Shown here: positions 1 through 6,659 of the stretch, piece after piece
Layout: the number at the start of each line of letters is the position of its first letter
How positions within the stretch are numbered: position 1 is the stretch's first letter
Assembly (NCBI GenBank): GCA_905233335.1
Contig: CAJOED010000051.1
Location: 1 to 7,797, forward strand
DNA from: an uncultured Synergistales bacterium
Lineage (GTDB): Bacteria; Synergistota; Synergistia; Synergistales; Aminobacteriaceae
Length of the DNA stretch: 7,797 bases
Reading direction: 5' to 3'
The notes under the pieces: generated by a model
What the model was told of the DNA's origin: nothing
The model's input: the letters and a program-made list of their open reading frames with translations, nothing else
Database searches by the model: none
Translations under genes and position numbers: made by a program

Positions 1-149
1 TGAATGTCGATGTCGTGAAGTACATTGCGAAACTACAGCCGAAGCGGGCAATGTTCCGGGACTCGTGCTTCAAGAACAGCGCGGAGAGAATCAACATGCT
101 TCAATGGCTGAAACATTACGCTCCTGAATGTAAAATTAACATACTATAG
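1..149 (+). CDS. mod: Type III restriction-modification methyltransferase subunit Mod, C-terminal end (partial)
   Basis: The gene enters from outside the window; its in-frame part starts at base 3 and ends with TAG at 147-149, giving 48 residues. The visible peptide contains an FRDSCFKNSAERINMLQWLK stretch. This resembles the end of type III (beta-class) adenine-N6 methyltransferases, where a 'FrDs-F-x-N' segment precedes a final helix and a short hydrophobic terminus. By family knowledge Mod recognises the target site, methylates one strand and forms a complex with Res. The identification rests on this tail and on the intact res gene immediately downstream, the normal mod-res order. The catalytic motifs and the target recognition domain lie outside the window, so whether Mod is active cannot be judged. 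Confidence 0.85.
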   Translation, partial: NVDVVKYIAKLQPKRAMFRDSCFKNSAERINMLQWLKHYAPECKINIL

Positions 150-154
150 GAGGT
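148..154 (+). promoter_or_regulatory. Ribosome binding site of res, overlapping the mod stop codon
   Basis: A perfect AGGAGGT begins on the last two bases of the mod TAG stop and lies 9 nt before the res ATG at 164. The overlap suggests that translation of res is coupled to termination on mod, which would help keep the two subunits in proportion. Confidence 0.85.
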
Positions 155-163
155 TATGACTTC

Positions 164-2833
164 ATGAGCGTAAAGATAAAGTTCACGCACCAAAAATTTC
201 AGGAGGACGCGGCCAAGTCTATATGTGATGTTTTCGCGGGACAGCCTTTCAGCAGTGAGAGCATTAGCAGGTTAGCCGGAAACGTATTAAGTGTATGGGC
301 AAACAGAGATATATTGCTGACCGATGAGCAGATACTCGCGAACGTCAGAGCCATTCAGGAAGCAAACGGGCTTGGGGTTTCGGATGAGCTTGACGGGCTG
401 AATTTCACCGTAGAGATGGAGACGGGCACGGGCAAAACATACACGTACATAAAGACTATATACGAGCTGAACAGGTTATACGGCTGGCACAAGTTCATAA
501 TCGTAGTTCCGAGCATTGCTATTCGTGAGGGAGTGAATAAGACTTTCGAGATGACAGCAGAACATTTCATGCAGGACTACGGGAAAAAATCACAGTTCTT
601 CATATACGATTCCGGCAACTTATCACAGATAAGGGACTTTGCAGAGGACAGCGGAATATACATCATGATAATCAACTCGCAGGCATTCAACGCAAGGGAC
701 GAAAACTCACGGCGCATTCGTGCTAATCTCGACTACTTCAACAGCATCCGACCTGTTGACGCAATAGCAGCAGTGAGACCGATAGTGATTATTGATGAGC
801 CTCAAAGCGTCGAGGGAACAAAAACCCGTGAGAGCCTCCGTGATTTTCACCCGTTATTCACATTGAGGTACTCTGCAACACCGCGCGAAAAATACAACCT
901 CGTATACAGGCTTGATGCTGTCGACGCATACAGACAGGGACTCGTGAAGCGCATACGTGTAACAGGAGTCAGCATGAGCAACGTAACGGCTTCCGGCGGC
1001 TATGTGTACCTGAAAGCCATAATCAAAAGCGACAAGGACCCCTGCGCTGTGATTGAGTACGACAAAAAATTTTCGTCCGGCATCGGGAGAGTAACTCGGA
1101 CGGTTAGTGAGGGCTATGATCTGTTCGAGCATTCCGGCGGCCTCGACGAGTACAGAACCGGCTATATCGTGAGGAGGATTGACGCACTTCACAGCACTGT
1201 AGAATTTCTGAACGGTACTGTGATAGCTCCCGGAGAGATACAGGGCGCGAATGACGAGTTACAGATACGGCGGATACAGATACGCGAAACAATCAACGCG
1301 CACTTGCAGAGAGAACGTCAGCTTTTTCGGCAGGGGATTAAGGTGCTGTCGTTGTTCTTCATTGATGAGGTTGCGAAGTACAGAAAGTACGACGAGGACG
1401 GCGGAGAAGTGAACGGGCTTTACGCAAAAATTTTTGAGGAAGAGTACAGGGAAGCGGTGAAAAGTTTTCAGGACGGCGGAAAATTCTCCGGCTATCTTGA
1501 GGGCATAGACGCTGGGAAGACACACGCCGGGTATTTCTCCATCGACAAGAATAATCACATGACCAACAGCAGAGTAACCGACAAGAGAGAAGGCACGACC
1601 GACGACATAAGCGCGTTTGACTTAATCATGCGGGACAAAGAACGCCTGCTGAATATTGGTGAGCCGGTGAGGTTTATATTTTCTCATTCTGCGTTGCGTG
1701 AGGGGTGGGACAATCCGAATGTCTTTCAGATATGCACGCTCAAGAACAGCACGAACGATATACGCAGGAGGCAGGAAGTCGGAAGAGGATTAAGGCTCTG
1801 TGTTAATCAACAAGGGGAACGCATACACGACAGCGACATCAACGAACTGACAGTGATAGCGAGTGAAAGCTACCGTGATTTTGCGTCGGGGCTGCAGGAA
1901 GAAATACAGTCATCGCGTGAAGGCCGTCCCGGAAGTGTTGAGGTCAGAAATGCACGGGAAGAAACCGCAAGAGTGAAGCTGAATCGTGAGAGATTTCACA
2001 GCCCGGAGTTTCGTGAGTTTTGGGAGAAGATTAACCGCAAGTCAGTATATCAGGTTGATTTTGATGATAATGAGCTTGTGCGTGAGTGTGCAGAGAAAAT
2101 CAGCAGGGAGCTTCATATTGCCCGGCAGATTGTGAACATAGAGCGCGGAGAACTTACAGATGACGCGGAATTCAAGAAGACTACGACTGATACAGAACTT
2201 GCAGAAAATATTGTGAGCACGGTGCGTTATGATGTTATCGGTCGACTCGTGAAAAGCACGGACTTAACCCGCAAAATCATAGTGAACGTTCTGAAGTCCA
2301 TATCTCCCGACAAAATAGCAATGTTCAGCATAAACCCCGAAATGTTTATTTACGAGACCGGGAAAAAGATAAAGGAATGCGCTGATGATTTTATTTCCCG
2401 GCACATAAAGTATATTCCGACTGAGGAGAGATACAGTGATGATATTTTCGAGGACGCAGAAGAAGTTATGTGCATTCCGGGAAGTTTAACGCCCACGCCC
2501 GAACGCGGACTATATGATTTTGTGAAGTGTGATTCGGACGTGGAGAAAAATTTTGCGTCTGACGTTGACACATACGAGAAAATTTTTGCGCACGTGAAAC
2601 TCCCGCGATATTACAGGATTTCTACTCCTGCCGGTGAATATAATCCTGACTGGGCGATAGTATTCGGCAACCGTTCAATGTTCGTAGCAGAAACAAAAGG
2701 TTCAACGAGTGAGTCATCTCTGCGCGGGGTCGAGAAGGCAAAGACGAACTGTGCGCGTGAATATTTCGGTGCTCTTGGCCTGAAGTATGAAGTTGTGAAT
2801 AACTTTGCGGACTTGGTAAGATATACATATTAA
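164..2833 (+). CDS. res: Type III restriction endonuclease subunit Res (helicase-nuclease)
   Basis: This 889-residue protein is the ATP-dependent translocase and nuclease of a type III restriction system. It works in complex with Mod and cuts DNA after communication between unmethylated sites. Superfamily 2 helicase motifs appear in order: a Q-tip-like HQKFQEDAAKSI at 9-20, Walker A METGTGKT at 85-92, DEPQ (motif II) at 211-214, SATP (motif III) at 237-240, SALREGWDNPNV (motif V) at 509-520 and RRRQEVGRGLRL (motif VI) at 534-545. A C-terminal PD-ExK nuclease site is visible as P828-D829 with E843-T-K845. The length is somewhat below the roughly 970 residues of EcoP15I Res, but no motif is missing and there is no frameshift, so it should be active. 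The start is set by AGGAGGT 9 nt upstream. It is translationally linked to mod. Its stop lies only 17 nt before the cysteine desulfidase gene. Confidence 0.97.
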   Translation: MSVKIKFTHQKFQEDAAKSICDVFAGQPFSSESISRLAGNVLSVWANRDILLTDEQILANVRAIQEANGLGVSDELDGLNFTVEMETGTGKTYTYIKTIYELNRLYGWHKFIIVVPSIAIREGVNKTFEMTAEHFMQDYGKKSQFFIYDSGNLSQIRDFAEDSGIYIMIINSQAFNARDENSRRIRANLDYFNSIRPVDAIAAVRPIVIIDEPQSVEGTKTRESLRDFHPLFTLRYSATPREKYNLVYRLDAVDAYRQGLVKRIRVTGVSMSNVTASGGYVYLKAIIKSDKDPCAVIEYDKKFSSGIGRVTRTVSEGYDLFEHSGGLDEYRTGYIVRRIDALHSTVEFLNGTVIAPGEIQGANDELQIRRIQIRETINAHLQRERQLFRQGIKVLSLFFIDEVAKYRKYDEDGGEVNGLYAKIFEEEYREAVKSFQDGGKFSGYLEGIDAGKTHAGYFSIDKNNHMTNSRVTDKREGTTDDISAFDLIMRDKERLLNIGEPVRFIFSHSALREGWDNPNVFQICTLKNSTNDIRRRQEVGRGLRLCVNQQGERIHDSDINELTVIASESYRDFASGLQEEIQSSREGRPGSVEVRNAREETARVKLNRERFHSPEFREFWEKINRKSVYQVDFDDNELVRECAEKISRELHIARQIVNIERGELTDDAEFKKTTTDTELAENIVSTVRYDVIGRLVKSTDLTRKIIVNVLKSISPDKIAMFSINPEMFIYETGKKIKECADDFISRHIKYIPTEERYSDDIFEDAEEVMCIPGSLTPTPERGLYDFVKCDSDVEKNFASDVDTYEKIFAHVKLPRYYRISTPAGEYNPDWAIVFGNRSMFVAETKGSTSESSLRGVEKAKTNCAREYFGALGLKYEVVNNFADLVRYTY

Positions 2834-2838
2834 TGAAC

Positions 2839-2845
2839 GGAGGGG
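2839..2845 (+). promoter_or_regulatory. Ribosome binding site that fixes the start of the cysteine desulfidase gene
   Basis: GGAGGGG lies just after the res stop. Its GGAGG core ends 7 nt before the ATG at 2851. The in-frame upstream ATG at 2833, which overlaps the res stop, has no such sequence before it, so 2851 is the better start. Confidence 0.8.
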
Positions 2846-2850
2846 TAATC

Positions 2851-4149
2851 ATGATTTCACGGGAGATTTACGACAACTACACGGCGATATTGCGCGAGGA
2901 GTTAGTCCCTGCTATGGGCTGTACCGAACCTATAGCGATAGCTTACGCGGCGGCCAAGTGCAGGGCTGTTCTCGGTGAGAACGTTTCGCATCTTTCTGTG
3001 TCGTGTTCGGGGAACATCATCAAGAACGTGAAAGGCGTAGTAGTTCCGAACTCCGGCGGTCAGAAGGGCATTGAGGCGGCTGCTATTTTGGGTGTTGTCG
3101 GCGGAGATGACACAAAAGAACTTGAGGTTATCTCTTGTGCTGACGATAAAGCGCGGGAACTCACGAAACGACTCGTGCGCGAAAAATTCTGCAACGTATC
3201 ACTTGCCGAGAACGTCCCGAACTTGTACATTGAGGTTATTGCGGAGGGGAAAACTCACAAAGCCCGCGTGAAGATAGAGAACTTTCACACGAACATAACA
3301 CTCATAGAATGCGACGGAAAAATTATTCTCGAACGTGCCCCCGAAAAAGTCAGCCTCCCTTCCTCAACAGCCAACAAGAACATCATGAAGCTCTGCACAA
3401 TCACCGAATACGCCGACACCGTAAATCTTGATGACGTTCGTGAAGTCCTCGAAAGACAGATAGAGTACAACACGAGAATTTCGCAGGAGGGTATCGACAA
3501 CAGATGGGGCGCGTGTGTCGGAAAAACAATCATTGAGACGTGGGGCGACAGTGTACGTTCACTTGCTTGTGCTCGTGCGGCGGCAGGGAGTGATGCGCGT
3601 ATGAGCGGCTGTCCTCTTCCCGTCGTGATAAATTCCGGGAGCGGCAATCAGGGCATAACCGTAACCCTTCCCGTTGTTACTTACGCGGAAAAATGGCACA
3701 TATCCCACGAAAAATTATTGCGCTGTCTCGTCGTGAGTAATCTCGTGTCCATATACATCAAGCACTATATCGGCTCACTGTCTGCTTTCTGCGGTGCTGT
3801 CAGTGCGTCGTGCGGAGCAGGGGCGGCGATTACGTACATGGCCGGAGGTGATTACGCCGGAGTCGCCCGGACAATCACGAACACTCTCGGCAACGTCGGG
3901 GGCATCGTGTGCGACGGGGCAAAACCTAGCTGTGCGGCGAAAATTGCTTCTTCTGTTCACGCGGCGTTATTAGCACACTACATGAGCATGAACGACGACG
4001 AGTTCCGGGGCGGTGAAGGTTTTGTTGAGGACGACGTAGAACGCACAATCAAGAACATGGGCTACATCGGCAAAGTCGGCATGAAAGAGACTGACCGCGA
4101 AATCTTGAATGTCATGATCGATAAGGTTGATGTGGATTCGTGCATGTAA
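2851..4149 (+). CDS. cyuA: L-cysteine desulfidase, CyuA/YhaM (UPF0597, serine dehydratase alpha-like) family
   Basis: A 432-residue cytoplasmic enzyme expected to convert L-cysteine to pyruvate, ammonia and sulfide using an oxygen-labile 4Fe-4S cluster. The N-terminus carries the family signature PAMGCTEPIAIA, with Cys24 aligning to the proposed catalytic Cys25 of the Methanocaldococcus jannaschii enzyme MJ1025. A SGSGNQGI block follows at about 262-268. Candidate cluster ligands are Cys314, Cys354 and Cys361. Their spacings of 40 and 7 equal those I recall for Cys282, Cys322 and Cys329 of MJ1025; Cys321 is an additional nearby cysteine. The start at 2851 is chosen by its ribosome binding site; starting at 2833 would add six residues. 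The gene follows res by 17 nt and precedes the amino-acid symporter by 57 nt, suggesting uptake and breakdown of one substrate. The fold is shared with iron-sulfur serine dehydratases, so serine is a possible alternative or additional substrate. Confidence 0.9.
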   Translation: MISREIYDNYTAILREELVPAMGCTEPIAIAYAAAKCRAVLGENVSHLSVSCSGNIIKNVKGVVVPNSGGQKGIEAAAILGVVGGDDTKELEVISCADDKARELTKRLVREKFCNVSLAENVPNLYIEVIAEGKTHKARVKIENFHTNITLIECDGKIILERAPEKVSLPSSTANKNIMKLCTITEYADTVNLDDVREVLERQIEYNTRISQEGIDNRWGACVGKTIIETWGDSVRSLACARAAAGSDARMSGCPLPVVINSGSGNQGITVTLPVVTYAEKWHISHEKLLRCLVVSNLVSIYIKHYIGSLSAFCGAVSASCGAGAAITYMAGGDYAGVARTITNTLGNVGGIVCDGAKPSCAAKIASSVHAALLAHYMSMNDDEFRGGEGFVEDDVERTIKNMGYIGKVGMKETDREILNVMIDKVDVDSCM

Positions 4150-4163
4150 AATTTGCGTAATGG

Positions 4164-4177
4164 TGTAAACTTTCACA
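4164..4177 (+). promoter_or_regulatory. Near-perfect 14-bp palindrome upstream of the symporter gene (possible operator)
   Basis: TGTAAACTTTCACA has arms of the form TGTxAA and TTxACA around a 2-nt centre, with one mismatched pair. It sits in the 57-nt gap after cyuA, about 30 nt before the symporter start. It could bind a dimeric regulator, but I see no convincing -35/-10 pair beside it and a short palindrome can arise by chance. Confidence 0.25.
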
Positions 4178-4190
4178 AACATATTTTTTC

Positions 4191-4197
4191 AGGAGGT
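4191..4197 (+). promoter_or_regulatory. Ribosome binding site that fixes the symporter start
   Basis: AGGAGGT lies 9 nt before the ATG at 4207. It decides against the longer frame opening at TTG 4153, which would run 18 codons through this site and has no good ribosome binding site of its own. Confidence 0.9.
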
Positions 4198-4206
4198 AAT
4201 TATTTC

Positions 4207-5436
4207 ATGAGCAGTTCTAACAGCTTCACGAGTTCTTTACCCTTCAAGCTGATTGTTGCGTTAGTGCTCGGTATTCTTGTCGGTCTTGGCCTCTCGTCAA
4301 TCGAGGGGAGCGCGTTATGCACAGCACTTCTCAACATCATAGTAACAGTCCGCTACATTTCCGGGCAGTTCATTAATTTCTGTGTGCCGCTGATCATCAT
4401 CGGTTTCGTTGCCCCGTCAATTACCCGTCTCGGTGCGAACGCTTCACGAATGCTGATACTTGCGCTGATACTTGCTTATGTGTCGTCAATCGGTGCGGCA
4501 TTTGCGGCTACTGCGGCAGGGTATTCGATTATTCCGTTCCTGAACATAGTATCAGAAGTAGAAGGCTTGAAGCCCCTCCCCGATGTCGTCTTTGCGCTCG
4601 CTATCCCTCAAATTATGCCGGTAATGTCTGCGTTATTCCTGTCCGTAACTGTCGGTCTTGCGGCGGCGTGGAACAGAACAAAATACGTCATCAATCTCCT
4701 TGAGGAGTTCCAGAAAATAGTCTTGAGCATCGTAACGCGCTTCCTGATCCCTGTATTGCCGCTGTTAATCGGTACGACGTTCTGCGGTCTTGCGTATGAA
4801 GGCTCAATCACTGAACAGTTCCCGGTGTTTGTAGCAATAATCTTAATCGTAATGGCCGGGCACTATATATGGATGGCTCTGCTGTACACAATCGCGGGCA
4901 TATATTCCGGGCGCAACCCGTTCAACGTCATCAAGAATTACGGCCCTGCATACATGACGGCAGTAGGTACTATGTCGAGTGCCGCAACATTGTCCGTAGC
5001 TCTTGAGTGCGCGAGGAAGTCAGAGCCGACATTGCGCGACGACATGGTGAATTTCGGCATTCCGTTATTCGCGAACATACACCTTTGCGGGTCGGTCATG
5101 ACGGAAACATTTTTCGTTATGGCTGTGTCGAAAATACTTTACGGCGTGTATCCCACTGTCGGCAATATGATTTTGTTCTGCTTGCTGCTCGGAGTGTTCG
5201 CTATCGGTGCTCCTGGAGTGCCCGGCGGTACGGTCATGGCTTCTTTGGGACTGATTACGGGCGTTCTAGGTTTTGATGCTACAGGGACGGCGTTAATGCT
5301 GACGATCTTTGCGCTTCAGGATTCGTTCGGGACGGCGTGCAACGTTACGGGCGACGGTGCTCTGACGCTGATACTCACGGGCTACGCGGAGAAGCACAAC
5401 ATAGCGGAAGCGGATCTGGGGAACATTTTAGGCTGA
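4207..5436 (+). CDS. Sodium/cation:amino acid symporter, SDF (DAACS) family, probably for a neutral amino acid
   Basis: A 409-residue inner-membrane transporter built almost wholly of hydrophobic segments, close to the 414-422 residues of SstT and GltPh. Family landmarks in order: the first hairpin loop SSAAT at 257-261 (the serine-rich motif); FANIHLCGS at about 288-296, where the family usually has a NMDGT-like sequence; GAPGVPGG in the second hairpin at 334-341; and LQDSFGTACNVTGD at about 370-383. Aligned to GltPh, the last motif keeps the Asp394, Thr398, Asn401 and Asp405 equivalents but has Gly375 at the Arg397 position, which binds the side-chain carboxylate of aspartate or glutamate. 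That argues for a neutral substrate; the LQDS-x-x-TA-x-N pattern also resembles the serine/threonine transporter SstT. With the desulfidase gene directly upstream, cysteine or serine is the best inference. No clear terminator follows the gene. Confidence 0.9.
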   Translation: MSSSNSFTSSLPFKLIVALVLGILVGLGLSSIEGSALCTALLNIIVTVRYISGQFINFCVPLIIIGFVAPSITRLGANASRMLILALILAYVSSIGAAFAATAAGYSIIPFLNIVSEVEGLKPLPDVVFALAIPQIMPVMSALFLSVTVGLAAAWNRTKYVINLLEEFQKIVLSIVTRFLIPVLPLLIGTTFCGLAYEGSITEQFPVFVAIILIVMAGHYIWMALLYTIAGIYSGRNPFNVIKNYGPAYMTAVGTMSSAATLSVALECARKSEPTLRDDMVNFGIPLFANIHLCGSVMTETFFVMAVSKILYGVYPTVGNMILFCLLLGVFAIGAPGVPGGTVMASLGLITGVLGFDATGTALMLTIFALQDSFGTACNVTGDGALTLILTGYAEKHNIAEADLGNILG

Positions 5437-5466
5437 TAGTGTCTCAATGCGTCATGCTCTGTTGCG

Positions 5467-5487
5467 GGTATGGCGCATAATTCTCTT
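5467..5487. repeat. Exact 21-bp direct repeat, copy 1
   Basis: This 21-bp sequence (core TATGGCGCATAATTCTC on the plus strand) recurs without change at 5576-5596, 109 bp away. On the minus strand it lies just beyond the end of the farthest extra LysR tail copy, so it belongs to the same duplicated unit. Confidence 0.9.
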
Positions 5488-5489
5488 CT

Positions 5490-5552
5490 CGCGTAAAAAT
5501 TCCTGTTCTCCCTGTATATGCTTTGCAACAGCCTCATGCACTCAATACCACT
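5490..5552 (-). pseudogene. Degenerate extra copy of the LysR gene 3' end (tail copy 1)
   Basis: Read on the minus strand, the 21 codons from AGT at 5552 align without a gap to the last 21 codons of the LysR gene (5738 down to 5676), with 48 of 63 bases matching. The peptide keeps E, RLLQ, IYREN and F at the matching places (SxxExxRLLQxIYREN). It has lost the stop codon, since the frame reads on through the 21-bp repeat, and it is preceded at once by an in-frame TGA. There is no start codon or ribosome binding site, so it is a fragment rather than a gene. Confidence 0.75.
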
Positions 5553-5575
5553 TCATGACATCAGAACAACATAAA

Positions 5576-5596
5576 GGTATGGCGCATAATTCTCTT
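5576..5596. repeat. Exact 21-bp direct repeat, copy 2
   Basis: Identical to 5467-5487. On the minus strand it begins 2 nt after the stop codon of tail copy 2, in the same relative place as the first repeat has to tail copy 1. This indicates that tail and repeat were duplicated together. Confidence 0.9.
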
Positions 5597-5598
5597 TC

Positions 5599-5664
5599 TC
5601 ACACGTCGAAATCTCCGTTCTCCCTGTAAAATTTCTGCAACAACTTCGCGAACTCCATAACACT
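5599..5664 (-). pseudogene. Extra copy of the LysR gene 3' end with intact frame and stop (tail copy 2)
   Basis: Read on the minus strand, 21 codons plus TGA align without a gap to the genuine LysR end (5738 down to 5673), with 50 of 66 bases matching. The peptide begins SVMEFAKLLQ and ends with FDV and a stop, as the LysR protein does. Six of the 21 codons differ silently and six change the residue, a pattern expected of a coding tail that diverged while still under selection. It lies 74 bp beyond the LysR tail in a different frame and has no start codon of its own. It may be the remnant of a second LysR gene or a duplicated and diverged 3' end. Confidence 0.8.
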
Positions 5665-5672
5665 TTGTCCTA

Positions 5673-6560
5673 TCACACATCAAAAGTATTATTCTCCCTG
5701 TATATGTTCTGCAGCAGCCTCACGAACTCCATAACGCTCTCTCTCTTGTCGCTAGCATGAGTGCACAAAACGCAATCGATTCTTTCCGGGCAGTCAAACA
5801 ATATCCACGCGAACTCGTTATTGTGATCGTTCAGGAAGCCCGGAGCCAAGCATATCCCTTTGTGTGCGCGAATGTTCGTGAGTGTCGTCTCTCTGTCCTC
5901 GCTGTTGAAGTAGTCGATGTGTATCGTGTCGATTATTCTCTGCTGTACCGCTCGCAGTTCAGGAGGAGAACCGCCCCCGACCATTAAGACCCTTCCGCGC
6001 AAATCTTCAGTGTGAATTATCGCTCTCTCTGCAAGTTCGTCTGTTCTCTCTGTGATGAGGTATATTCTGCTCTCGAAAAGCTCATGAATTTTTATGCCGG
6101 GTATGTGCTTCACGTCATTATTGCGCGCGAACAAAATATCTTCTTCTCCCTTCAGGAACGTCGACGAATCACATAACGGGAGGAAATGCGGAGTGATTGA
6201 TACGCTCTCATTGTCAGCCTCGAAAATCTCGATAGCCTGCGGGAGAAAATATATTGCTGACCTCATCGGAAGTCCTATAGTGATATTCTTACGGTAACGT
6301 GTGCTGAAGTTCTGCCCCTGCTCAATAGCGCGTTTGAGTTCGGCCCGTATGTTTCGTAAGGTTACGCAGAACTGTTCTCCTGCGGGTGTGAGTACTGCTC
6401 CTTTGGGTGAACGCTCGAAAAGCCTGAAGCGTATTTCTTCCTCGACGAGTTTTATCTGATATGTCAGTGTCGGCTGTGAGATAAATAAATTCTCGGCGGC
6501 TCTGTTGAAGTTCTTGGTCTTTGCGAGTTCGAGAATGTAATCAATCTGCTTAGTGTCCAT
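5673..6560 (-). CDS. LysR-family transcriptional regulator
   Basis: A 295-residue DNA-binding regulator of typical family length. The N-terminal winged helix-turn-helix occupies about residues 1-60, with the family pattern NFNRAAENLFISQPTLTYQI at 17-36 followed by RFRLFERSPKGAVLTPAG at 44-61. A linker helix and a periplasmic-binding-protein-like effector domain (about 91-290) follow; the inducer cannot be told from the sequence. The ATG at 6558-6560 fits the usual family N-terminus, yet no good ribosome binding site precedes it: the nearest purine run, AGGGA, is about 20 nt away. The gene is divergent from the secreted esterase gene, which classic LysR layout makes its likely target, and convergent with the symporter. 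Two diverged copies of its last 21 codons lie just past its stop. Confidence 0.95.
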   Translation of the reverse strand: MDTKQIDYILELAKTKNFNRAAENLFISQPTLTYQIKLVEEEIRFRLFERSPKGAVLTPAGEQFCVTLRNIRAELKRAIEQGQNFSTRYRKNITIGLPMRSAIYFLPQAIEIFEADNESVSITPHFLPLCDSSTFLKGEEDILFARNNDVKHIPGIKIHELFESRIYLITERTDELAERAIIHTEDLRGRVLMVGGGSPPELRAVQQRIIDTIHIDYFNSEDRETTLTNIRAHKGICLAPGFLNDHNNEFAWILFDCPERIDCVLCTHASDKRESVMEFVRLLQNIYRENNTFDV

Positions 6561-6580
6561 GATAAAAATTATTAATCGTC

Positions 6581-6624
6581 CCTAAAAAATTTCTATTTGA
6601 ATATTATATGCTTTCTCATTTAGG
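6581..6624. promoter_or_regulatory. Divergent control region with CCTAAA...TTTAGG inverted repeat
   Basis: CCTAAA at 6581-6586 and TTTAGG at 6619-6624 are inverted copies 32 nt apart, framing the AT-rich centre of the gap between the LysR and esterase genes. LysR proteins often bind two dyad half-sites in such divergent gaps, so this is a candidate operator. The arms are only 6 bp and do not form a clear T-N11-A box. Confidence 0.3.
6603..6608 (-). promoter_or_regulatory. Possible -10 element for the LysR gene
   Basis: On the minus strand this is a perfect TATAAT, placed so that transcription would start about 35-40 nt before the LysR ATG. The sequence 18 nt upstream (CGGTCA) is a weak -35 match. 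On the plus strand the overlapping TATTAT at 6602-6607 could serve the esterase gene, which would give overlapping divergent promoters. Confidence 0.4.
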
Positions 6625-6646
6625 ATTGACCGTAAAAAATATTTTC

Positions 6647-6653
6647 AGGAGGT
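6647..6653 (+). promoter_or_regulatory. Ribosome binding site of the esterase gene
   Basis: AGGAGGT lies 6 nt before ATG 6660 and only 3 nt before the in-frame GTG 6657, so ATG 6660 is preferred. It is preceded by the perfect palindrome AAAATATTTT at 6636-6645. Confidence 0.85.
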
Positions 6654-6659
6654 CATGTG

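Noticed and set aside
2833..2850. Upstream in-frame ATG of the cysteine desulfidase overlapping the res stop
   Set aside because: No ribosome binding site lies before it, while ATG 2851 has GGAGGGG at proper spacing and puts the catalytic Cys at position 24, close to the family's usual position.
4153..4206. Longer symporter start at TTG 4153
   Set aside because: The extension is translated through the AGGAGGT site at 4191-4197, has no ribosome binding site of its own, and adds a hydrophilic stretch not expected at this family's N-terminus.
5447..5478. ATGCG...CGCAT stem as a terminator of the symporter operon
   Set aside because: The stem is only 5 bp with a 22-nt loop and no following T run, so it does not qualify as an intrinsic terminator.
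5447..5629. Plus-strand 60-codon open frame downstream of the symporter
   Set aside because: It is explained by the minus-strand LysR tail copies, which show codon-level conservation in their own frame; the plus-strand frame has no ribosome binding site or recognisable product.
6626..6631. TTGACC as a -35 element for the esterase gene
   Set aside because: A -10 at normal spacing would fall on the ribosome binding site at 6647-6653, leaving no leader.
6639..6653. Similar leaders (ATATTTT then CAGGAGGT) before the esterase and symporter genes
   Set aside because: The likeness is mostly a T run joined to the consensus ribosome binding site and can be explained without a shared regulator.
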